Assembly: GCA_025054695.1 (NCBI GenBank)
Contig: JANWZI010000009.1
Span: forward strand, 1 to 64,000
Length of the DNA: 64,000 bases
Direction of reading: 5' to 3'
DNA from: Myxococcota bacterium
GTDB lineage: Bacteria > Myxococcota_A > Polyangia > Polyangiales > JANWZI01
Shown here: in pieces, positions 1-8,046 of the stretch
Position numbering within the stretch: position 1 is the first letter of the stretch
Layout of the letters: each line of letters opens with the position of its first letter
Notes under the pieces: generated by a model
Told to the model about the DNA's origin: nothing
What the model saw: the letters and a program-made list of their open reading frames with translations, nothing else
Database searches by the model: none
Position numbers and translations under genes: made by a program

Positions 1-327
1 CGCCTGACGCGATCGGTGGGGGGCGAGCCCCGGCTCGATGCCGTGCTCGCGGCAGTTGGCGCGAACCGGGACGAGTTGCGGGAGATCGTGCGGCTGCGGC
101 TCCGAGCCATTTCGTTTCTGCGCCTGCAGGCGGACGCGTCCATGCGACCCACCGACGCGGACGTCCAGAGTGTGGTCGATTCCGGTGCGCACCCCTTCAC
201 GGCGCTCGAGCCCGACGCGGCGCGGCAGGCGGTGCGCGACTGGCTCGAACGACGCGCGCTCGAAGAGGCCGCGATGCGATGGCTGCGACGGCTGAGGGCG
301 CGCGGGCGCGTCCGGTATCGATGGTGA
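1..327 (+). CDS. C-terminal fragment of a SurA/PPIase-like or uncharacterised protein (5' end outside window)
   Basis: The reading frame is open from the first base, so this is the 3' end of a gene that starts before the window; the GTG at 16 is probably internal. The visible ~108 residues are charged and helical, ending in an Arg-rich stretch (ALEEAAMRWLRRLRARGRV). Tails of this style (Ala/Arg helix, then 'WLRxLRxRxxV') are common at the C-terminus of SurA-like periplasmic chaperones and parvulin-type prolyl isomerases, but no PPIase domain is visible here, so that is only a suggestion. The stop overlaps the ATG of the next gene (ATGGTGA), implying translational coupling. Confidence 0.55.
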   Translation, partial: RLTRSVGGEPRLDAVLAAVGANRDELREIVRLRLRAISFLRLQADASMRPTDADVQSVVDSGAHPFTALEPDAARQAVRDWLERRALEEAAMRWLRRLRARGRVRYRW

Positions 328-626
328 GTCGCCTCCGGGGGGCGGGAGTCTCCAGCGCCGCGCGTGACTCGCGGCGACTGGGGTGGCTCGCCGGCGGAAG
401 CACGGGCCTGCTTCTGAGCGTGCTGGTGGGTCTGACGCTTCCCGCCTGGGCGACCGTTCCGGTGACGTTCGCCGCCGTCGTCGCCGGATTCTACGGAGGA
501 AGTGCCCTGGGGGGCCGGATTCGCTCGCCGCGTGCGCGTCGCTGGTTGCTGCTGTTCACGGCTGTGTCGATCACGGGCGTCGTGGCACTGCTTGTCGTCG
601 CGTGGACGGGTCGGCCCGAGGGCTGA
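321..626 (+). CDS. small membrane protein, unknown function
   Basis: A 101-residue protein starting at the ATG that overlaps the upstream stop codon (ATGGTGA). The track start at 279 lies inside the previous gene and is less likely. After a basic N-terminus (SRLRGAGVSSAARDSRR) come two hydrophobic stretches (around residues 24-60, WLAGGSTGLLLSVLVGL followed by a Gly/Ala/Val-rich segment, and around 75-95, WLLLFTAVSITGVVALLVV), so it is probably an inner-membrane protein with two or three helices. No family recognised. The coupling to the upstream gene suggests they act or are expressed together. A CTCGGN array follows the stop. Confidence 0.6.
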   Translation: MVSRLRGAGVSSAARDSRRLGWLAGGSTGLLLSVLVGLTLPAWATVPVTFAAVVAGFYGGSALGGRIRSPRARRWLLLFTAVSITGVVALLVVAWTGRPEG

Positions 627-718
627 TCGGGGGCCGGAGTCGCGATCGGTTGCGGACGGGGTCCCGGATTGGGGCTCGGGCTCCCGGTGCCGGCCAGGTC
701 GGTTGATCGCGCCTTGTT

Positions 719-870
719 TTCGGACTCACGCTCGGTCTCGGGTTCGGCCTCGGACTCGCAGCACTGCTCGAACACGTCAAGCAACGTGTCCGCCGCTGTC
801 AAACTCCGACTCGGACTCGGTACCGGACTCAGGATCGGCCACGGACTTGGACTCCGACGCGGAGTCGCGA
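719..870 (+). repeat. CTCGGN hexamer array R1 (interrupted)
   Basis: Two blocks (about 719-762 and 808-870) of degenerate CTCGGN/CTCCGA units with a non-repeat middle. It lies between convergent genes (small membrane protein and fni) and accounts for most of the 310-bp gap 627-936; I see no gene there. Weaker similar bits (GGCTCGGGCTC) appear near 673. Units read CTCGG on the + strand. Confidence 0.7.
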
Positions 871-936
871 CACCTCACGGTAACGTCGACCCATGGGACC
901 GCCGCCGTCAGCCCAGCTCATCGATTCGCGAGGCAC

Positions 937-2007
937 TCATCGAGGCGTTGTCGAAACCACATCGCCATCGAGCGCGAGCCAGTCCCGCAGCTCCCCGGTG
1001 ACGACGTGCGGCGCGCGGCGCAAGGCGTCGATCGTCCGGCTGCCGGTGAGGACCATGACGGCGCGAAGCTCCTGCTCGATGGCGTCGAGCAGCGCGTCGG
1101 CCGCGGGCTCCCCTCCCCGCGTCCAGGCCTGGTAGACGGTGCGCGCGAGCCCGGCAGCGACCGCGCCGAGTGCGAGCGCGCGCGCGACGTCGAGACCGGT
1201 CCGGACCCCGCCGGTCGCGATGGGCTGCAGGCCTTCGCGAGCCGCGTAGACGATCGAGGGGGCCGTGGGTACCCCCCAGTCCCACAGCGCCTCGCCGAGC
1301 GCGCGTCGGGCGCCTTGCGCGCGCAGCGTTTCGACGCCCACCCACGAGGTGCCGCCCGCCCCCGAGACGTCGCAGTAGCGCACGCCGGCGCGTCGCAGCT
1401 TGCGCGCGGCGGCGGGTCCGATGCCGCAGCCCGTCTCCTTGGCGACGACGGGCACCGGTAGCTCGGCGACGAGCCGCGCAAGCGTGGACGTGCCCTCCCT
1501 GAAATCGCGGTCGCCTTCCGGCTGCACGAGCTCCATCGCGGGATTGAGGTGGACGCACAGCGCATCGGCGCCGATGGCCCGCACGAGCGCGTCGATCGCG
1601 TCGGTCGACATCGCGCGCGCCTGCACGACGCCGAGATTGCCGAGCAGGAGCACGTCCGGCGCGACGTCACGCACGGCGTACGTCCAGGTGACGTCCTGCG
1701 CGCGCGCCATCGCACGCTGACTTCCGACGCCGAAGCCGTAGCCACGCCGTTGCGCGAGACGCGCCAGGGCGCGGTTGACCTCGGCGGCGCGATCCGTCCC
1801 CCCCGTCATGCCCGCGACGATCAGCGGCGCCCGCAGTCGCTTGCCGAGGAGCTCGACGCCGAGGTCGACCTCGTCGAGGGAAAGGTCCGGCAGCGCGTCG
1901 TGCACGAGCCGCACGTGCTCGAGCAAGGTCGAGCGGCCTCGAAACGAGACCTCGTCGGTCGCGCACAGCTCGAGGTGCTCGTCTTTGCGGCGCCCGACTT
2001 CGCTCAT
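937..2007 (-). CDS. fni: type 2 isopentenyl-diphosphate Delta-isomerase
   Basis: A 356-residue FMN/NADPH-dependent enzyme that interconverts isopentenyl and dimethylallyl diphosphate, the C5 units made by the adjacent mevalonate genes. Family signatures are in order: RRKDEHL at the N-terminus, GMTGGT and GVGSQR (flavin/phosphate site), NLGVVQ, HLNPAMELVQPEGDRDF, VAKETGCGI, SGAGGTSW and GGVRTGLD near the C-terminus. I place the start at the ATG giving MSEVGRRKDEH, which matches the usual N-terminus and length. The track ORF runs 183 codons further upstream only because the CTCGGN array has no stops; its Ser/Glu run (ESETESES) is not part of the enzyme. It is divergent from the polyprenyl synthase-mevalonate operon, so expression may be coordinated from the shared region. 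Confidence 0.95.
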   Translation of the reverse strand: MSEVGRRKDEHLELCATDEVSFRGRSTLLEHVRLVHDALPDLSLDEVDLGVELLGKRLRAPLIVAGMTGGTDRAAEVNRALARLAQRRGYGFGVGSQRAMARAQDVTWTYAVRDVAPDVLLLGNLGVVQARAMSTDAIDALVRAIGADALCVHLNPAMELVQPEGDRDFREGTSTLARLVAELPVPVVAKETGCGIGPAAARKLRRAGVRYCDVSGAGGTSWVGVETLRAQGARRALGEALWDWGVPTAPSIVYAAREGLQPIATGGVRTGLDVARALALGAVAAGLARTVYQAWTRGGEPAADALLDAIEQELRAVMVLTGSRTIDALRRAPHVVTGELRDWLALDGDVVSTTPR

Positions 2008-2060
2008 CGGCGCCAGCCTACACCCGCCTTCCGCCGATGGCTCGCGCCCGATCGACGATT

Positions 2061-2232
2061 CGGGGTCCGACTCGGCCTCGGCCTCGGACTCAGGCTCGGG
2101 CTCGGACTCGGACTTGGTCTCGGACTCGGGCTCGGGCTCGGACTCGGGCTCGGACTCTGTCTCGGACTCGGGCTCGGACTCGGACTCTGTCTCGGACTCG
2201 GGCTCGGACTCGGACTCTGTCTCGGACTCGAA
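2061..2232 (+). repeat. CTCGGN hexamer array R2 with 30-bp higher-order repeat
   Basis: About 170 bp of hexamers in nearly perfect phase (from 2101: ctcgga, ctcgga, cttggt, ctcgga, ctcggg ...). Positions 2161-2190 and 2191-2220 are two identical 30-bp blocks (five hexamers ending ctctgt) and 2131-2160 is a third, slightly different copy, so local tandem duplication has occurred. It fills most of the 328-bp divergent gap between fni and the polyprenyl synthase; the remaining ~100 bp before 2336 must hold the operon's promoter and leader, but I cannot pick out a promoter. Confidence 0.85.
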
Positions 2233-2335
2233 CGCGTTCTCATTGCGACTCCTTGGGAGCGCCCGGACTGCGACGCGGCGCGCGCTCGATTCGTCGCTTG
2301 ACCGCATCCTGGCATCGCCCCATGTACGATTCCCG

Positions 2336-3355
2336 ATGCTTCCTTCGTGGTCGTCGGGCCTTCGGGAACGGCTGCAGGCTCGGCTCGGCGCGTTCTTCGA
2401 GGAGCAGCGCGAGCACGTGAGTCGGCAGGCGCCCGCCGCGGGCGTGCTCGTCGACGCCATCGCGGATCTGACGCTACGCGGCGGCAAGCGGCTACGCCCG
2501 CTTCTGACGGCGGCTGCGTATCGGGCGCTCGACGCGGGCGGCGATCCGTCGCGCACGCTCGAGGCGGGAGCGGCGCTCGAGCTGCTTCAGACGTACCTGC
2601 TCGTGCACGACGATTGGATGGATCAGGACGAACAGCGGCGCGGCGGTCCGAGCGTGCTGGGACGCTTGCGCCGCATGCATCCGGACGATGCACACCTGGC
2701 GGCTTCGCTGACGGTGCTCGCGGGCGATCTGGCCGCCGCGTTCTCGGGGCAGCTTCTGGCCCGCGCGCCGTTCCCCCCGGCACGTCTGCACGAGGCGTAC
2801 GAGGTCTTCTGGCAGATGCAGCTCGAGGTGTTCTACGGGCAGCACCTCGACCTGGTCGGCTCCGACGATCTGGACCGCAAGTACGATCTGAAGACGGCCA
2901 GCTACACGGTGCGCGGACCGGTCCTGCTCGGGGCACTGCTCGCCGACGCGCCCCGTGATGGGCTCGAGATTCTGGCGCGCTGGTCCCGGCCCGTCGGGAT
3001 CGCGTTTCAGCTCGCCGACGACCTTCTCGGCGCGTTCGGCGATCCCGAGCAGACCGGTAAACCGGCCGGCGGCGACCTGCGCGCGGGCAAGCGGACGGCT
3101 CTGCTCGTCGAGGCGTGGCGGCGCGATCCCGACGGCGCGCGGTCGGTGTCGACCGCGGTGCTGGGACGCGCCGATGCGGACGCCGCCGCCATCCGCGACG
3201 CGACCGCGTGGCTCGAGCGGACCGGAGCGCGCAGAGCCATCGAGGCGCGCATCGAGTCGCTGCTCGCGCAGGCCGACGGGTTGCTCGACGAGGCTCCGTT
3301 CGACGCGACGGAGCTGCGCCAACTGGCTCGTGCCCTGGCCGTGCGGGACCATTGA
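2336..3355 (+). CDS. polyprenyl (farnesyl/geranylgeranyl) diphosphate synthase
   Basis: A 339-residue trans-prenyltransferase that condenses IPP with allylic diphosphates to make C15-C20 or longer precursors. It shows the GGKRLRP motif (~49), the first Asp-rich motif DDWMD (~92) followed by QRRGG, and the second DDLLGAFGDPEQTGKPAGGD with the KRT that follows. I chose ATG 2336 (MLPSWSSGLRERLQ) because the ORF upstream passes through the hexamer array (DSGSDSASA), which is unlikely to be translated. It is the first gene of the mevalonate operon: the next gene begins 6 bp after its stop. Product chain length cannot be told safely from the sequence. Confidence 0.9.
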   Translation: MLPSWSSGLRERLQARLGAFFEEQREHVSRQAPAAGVLVDAIADLTLRGGKRLRPLLTAAAYRALDAGGDPSRTLEAGAALELLQTYLLVHDDWMDQDEQRRGGPSVLGRLRRMHPDDAHLAASLTVLAGDLAAAFSGQLLARAPFPPARLHEAYEVFWQMQLEVFYGQHLDLVGSDDLDRKYDLKTASYTVRGPVLLGALLADAPRDGLEILARWSRPVGIAFQLADDLLGAFGDPEQTGKPAGGDLRAGKRTALLVEAWRRDPDGARSVSTAVLGRADADAAAIRDATAWLERTGARRAIEARIESLLAQADGLLDEAPFDATELRQLARALAVRDH

Positions 3356-3361
3356 CGCGAC

Positions 3362-4276
3362 GTGGCCTTCGGTCGGGGCAAGGTGATCCTCGTCGGCGAG
3401 CACGCCGTGGTCTACGGACATCCGGCGATCGCGGCGGGCCTCGACGTCGGCGTGCACGCGCAGGCGCGTGCTTCGGCGGACGACCGACTGTGCATCCGCC
3501 CGTGGGGCCGGGACGTCGTTGCGGACGAACGGAGCGACGAGCCGCTCGGGCGCGCGTTCGCGGCGTTGCTGCGCAGCGGCCGCGAGGGCCGACCGGCCAG
3601 CCCGGTGTGCGTCGAGGTCATGGTGCAGATTCCGGCAGCCGCAGGGCTGGGCTGCTCGGCCGCGCTCGGCGTCGCGATCGCGGGGGCCCTGGACGAGTGG
3701 CTCGGCCTGCGGCGGCCGCTCGACGAGCGGGAGCGGCTCGCGCTCGCGTGGGAGCGCGAGTTCCACGGAAATCCCTCGGGCATCGATACCGCGGTCAGCC
3801 TGCGCGGCGGCGTGATGTGGTACCGACGCGGCCAGGCGCCCGAGGCGCTCCGCCCCGCGTGCGCGCTGCTCCTGGTGCTCGTCGACAGCGGGCAGCCCTC
3901 GAGCACGCGCGAGATGGTGGCGCGGGTTGCGGCGCGGCGCGAGGCGCAGCCCGCTCTCGTGGGCTCGACGTTCGATGCGCTCGGCGCTCTCGCCGGCCGG
4001 ATGCGCGAGGCGCTCGCGCGCGGCGATCGGGACGAGATCGGCCGGTGCTTCGATGCGGCTCACGACGGGCTGTGCGCGCTGGGCGTGAGCACGGAGCGGC
4101 TGGACGCGCTGTGCGAGCGGGCTCGGTCGGCAGGCGCGCTCGGTGCCAAGCCGACGGGCGCAGGGGGCGGAGGTTGCGCGATCGCGCTGGTCGGCGACGA
4201 AGGGCGGGCCGGTCGCGTGCTCGAGGCGTGCGCCGCGATGGGTGCGCGAAGCTGGCTCGTCGAGGTGGGTCGGTGA
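3362..4276 (+). CDS. mvk: mevalonate kinase
   Basis: A 304-residue GHMP-family kinase that phosphorylates mevalonate with ATP to 5-phosphomevalonate in the cytoplasm. The N-terminal GRGKVILVGEHAVVYGHPA motif is typical of mevalonate kinases; the ATP-binding Gly/Ser loop is IPAAAGLGCSAALGVA (~98) and the C-terminal GHMP motif is KPTGAGGGGCAI (~263). The start is the GTG 6 bp after the upstream stop; no better start exists because the GEHAVVYG motif begins only 11 residues in. The 3' end overlaps the next gene's start by 4 bp (GTGA), a sign of coupled translation. Confidence 0.92.
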   Translation: MAFGRGKVILVGEHAVVYGHPAIAAGLDVGVHAQARASADDRLCIRPWGRDVVADERSDEPLGRAFAALLRSGREGRPASPVCVEVMVQIPAAAGLGCSAALGVAIAGALDEWLGLRRPLDERERLALAWEREFHGNPSGIDTAVSLRGGVMWYRRGQAPEALRPACALLLVLVDSGQPSSTREMVARVAARREAQPALVGSTFDALGALAGRMREALARGDRDEIGRCFDAAHDGLCALGVSTERLDALCERARSAGALGAKPTGAGGGGCAIALVGDEGRAGRVLEACAAMGARSWLVEVGR

Positions 4277-5289
4277 AGCGGCAGTCCCTCGCGGCCGAGG
4301 CGGTCGCGTGCGCCAACATCGCCCTCGCGAAGTACTGGGGCAAACGGCCCTACGGGCGGACTGACAACTTGCCAGCCGTCCCGAGCATTTCGATGACGCT
4401 CGACAGGCTGCGCACGGTCACGCACGTTCGCATCGAGCCGGCTCGTCGCGCGACGCTCCGCGTGCGGCTCGACGGGGTCGAGGCCGACGAGACCACGTAC
4501 CGGCGCGTCGGGCGAATGGTCCGGGAGGTCCTCCGCGTCGCGGGTCTGCCCACGACGAGCGCGGTGTGGGTCGACTCGCACAACGACTTTCCCACCGCGT
4601 CCGGCCTGGCCTCGAGCGCGTCGGGGTTCGCGGCGCTCGCGGCGGCGCTGCGGGTCGCGGCGGGGTTGCCGCACGATCCGGTGGAGGTTTCGCGCTTGGC
4701 GCGTAGGGCGAGCGCTTCGGCGGCGCGGTCGGTGTGGGGCGGCTTCGTCGAGCTGCCGGCGGGCGACCGGCGCACGGGCGACCGGCTCGCGGCGCGTCCG
4801 CTCGTCGGACCACGGCACTGGGATCTGCGGATGGTGGTCGCCATCGTCGGACGCGGCCCCAAGGCAGTCGGCTCGCGGGAGGCGATGGAGCGGACGCGAC
4901 GGCAGTCCCCGCTGTACGCGGCCTGGCTTCGTCTGGCGCCGCGGCTCGCGCGAGAGGTACGCGAGGGCCTGATGCGCCGGGATCTGGAGCGCGTCGGGCG
5001 CGCGATGGAGCGCAGCACCTTGGCCTTTCATGCGACGGCGCTGCTTGCAGACCCTCCGATTCTGTATGCGGAGCCGGCCACGATCGAACTGTTGCGTTCG
5101 GTCTGGCGGCTGCGAGAGGAAGGTCGAAGCGTCTGGGCGACGATGGACGCAGGGCCGCACGTCAAGGCGTTGTGTGCGCCAGAGGACGCGTCCGTGGTCG
5201 CGGAGACGTTGCGCGCGGTGCGCGGCGTGAGGGATGTGCTGACGTGCAAACCCGGGCCGAACCTCGTCGTGCGTCGGGTCGATCGATGA
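4273..5289 (+). CDS. mvaD: diphosphomevalonate decarboxylase
   Basis: A 338-residue GHMP-family enzyme converting mevalonate 5-diphosphate to isopentenyl diphosphate with ATP, releasing CO2 and phosphate. Diagnostic motifs are ANIALAKYWGKR near the N-terminus, NLPAVPSISMTL, the Ser-rich loop TASGLASSASGFAAL (~110), SVWGGFVE and TMDAGPHVKALC (~290). The GTG start (VKRQSL) overlaps the mevalonate kinase stop as GTGA, and the stop overlaps the next gene as ATGA. The conserved Asp/Lys/Ser residues of the decarboxylase appear present; it could in principle be a mevalonate-3-type kinase, but the motifs fit the decarboxylase better. Confidence 0.9.
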   Translation: MKRQSLAAEAVACANIALAKYWGKRPYGRTDNLPAVPSISMTLDRLRTVTHVRIEPARRATLRVRLDGVEADETTYRRVGRMVREVLRVAGLPTTSAVWVDSHNDFPTASGLASSASGFAALAAALRVAAGLPHDPVEVSRLARRASASAARSVWGGFVELPAGDRRTGDRLAARPLVGPRHWDLRMVVAIVGRGPKAVGSREAMERTRRQSPLYAAWLRLAPRLAREVREGLMRRDLERVGRAMERSTLAFHATALLADPPILYAEPATIELLRSVWRLREEGRSVWATMDAGPHVKALCAPEDASVVAETLRAVRGVRDVLTCKPGPNLVVRRVDR

Positions 5290-6202
5290 GCCACGTCGGC
5301 GTCGTTCGGATCTCGGCGCCCGGCAAGATCGTGCTGCTCGGCGAGTACGCGGTGCGCGAGGGGCACGAGGCGCTCGTCGCGGCCATCGATCGGCGGGTGT
5401 GGCTGACGGCTCGGCCCATCCTTCGCGACGGTTCGCCCCCGGCCGGCGACCCTTCGCCCGAACGCGCGGGGCTGGCACCCGAGATCGCGCTAGCACTGCG
5501 GCACGCGGAACGGAGGATCGGCCGCGTGCACGCCGCGCTGCAGATCGACACGACGGCACTGCAGCGGCAGGGCCGCAAGCTCGGGCTCGGTTCGTCGGCG
5601 GCCGGGGCGGCCGTGGCCGCCGCACTGCCCCATGCGTGGGCGGGACGAGACGTGCAGTGCGATGAGGTGCGTCGGCTCGTGCTCGAGTCGGCCATGCACG
5701 CGCATCGCGCCGTCTCCTCGCGCGGCAGCGGCGTGGACGTGGCGGCGAGCGTGCTCGGAGGCGTGTTGCGGTATCGCAGGCCCGGCCCCGACCGATGGGA
5801 GGCCGTACCGTTCGACGCGCACGGCGGTCCCGTGCTCCGCGTGGTGTGGACGGGGAGCCCGGTGCGCACGGCTTCGATGGTCGATGCCGTCGATGCGTGG
5901 GCGCAGCGCGATTCGAATGGCTACCGGCGGTGCATCGAGGCGCTCGCGGAGGCCACGCACCGTGCTCTCGCCGCGTGGCGGAGCCCCGCGCTGTTCGACG
6001 CGGTCGAGCGGCACGCCGCCGCGATGGACGAGCTGGGGCGGGGCGCGGGGGTGCCGGTGCTCGACGAGACGACGAGGCGCGTGCGCGAACTGGCGCGACG
6101 TGTCGGAGGGGCGGCGAAGCCCTCGGGTGCCGGCGGCGGCGACGTGGTGGTCGCATTCCTGCCGGGCGACGAGGCAGCCCGTGCGTTCGAGGAGGCGTGT
6201 CG

Positions 6203-7567
<1,365 letters not shown>

Positions 7568-7568
7568 A

Positions 7569-7880
7569 GTGGGGCTGCCGGTCGCCTACGCGTTCGTCGT
7601 CGGCCTCGTCGTCGGCGGGCTCGTGCTGCTGGCGGCGATGCTCTTCGCGGAATCTCGCACGCGAGTCGTGCTCGGGCTGGGGTTTGGCGCATCGACGTTC
7701 GGCGTGACCGGCGTGCTCTGTACGCTGCTCGGTTGGCCGCCGCGGCCCTCGTCGACGGTGGCCTTCGCGGTCTTCGTCGCGCTCGGGGCCACCTGCCTCG
7801 GTGCTCGAGCGGCACCGACCGGGCGCACCCGAAAGAGCCGCGCGAGGCGAGGGCGCGTGACACGAAGAAGACGCACCTGA
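7569..7880 (+). CDS. small membrane protein at the end of the mevalonate operon
   Basis: A 103-residue protein starting at a GTG one base after the HMG-CoA reductase stop, so almost certainly co-transcribed. Three hydrophobic segments are visible (around residues 5-25 AYAFVVGLVVGGLVLLAA, 33-52 and 62-80), followed by a strongly basic tail (RKSRARRGRVTRRRR) likely to face the cytoplasm. No family recognised. Its place after HMGR hints at a link to isoprenoid or membrane metabolism, but nothing in the sequence proves this. A hexamer array (R3) follows within 45 bp. Confidence 0.6.
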   Translation: MGLPVAYAFVVGLVVGGLVLLAAMLFAESRTRVVLGLGFGASTFGVTGVLCTLLGWPPRPSSTVAFAVFVALGATCLGARAAPTGRTRKSRARRGRVTRRRRT

Positions 7881-7920
7881 CCTCGCCGTCAGGGTTCGTG
7901 GAGGTTTCGAAGGGGCGTGA

Positions 7921-8004
7921 GCGCGAGTCCGAGTCCGAGCCCGAGCCCGAGTTCGAGTCCGACCCCGAGGCGGAACCGGAGACCGAGCCCGAGTCCAGCT
8001 CGAA
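7921..8004 (-). repeat. CTCGGN hexamer array R3
   Basis: About 84 bp of NCCGAG units on the + strand (CTCGGN on the - strand), e.g. gagtccgagtccgagcccga. It lies between convergent genes (small membrane protein, +; esterase-like lipoprotein, -). Confidence 0.8.
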
Positions 8005-8046
8005 GACAGACTGCGGAATCCCGTCCGAGGCGGCCGACCGCCGTCG

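Noticed and set aside
2005-2556. Ser/Glu-rich N-terminal extension of fni
   Set aside because: Produced by the stop-free hexamer array R2; the family N-terminus begins at MSEVGRRKDEH.
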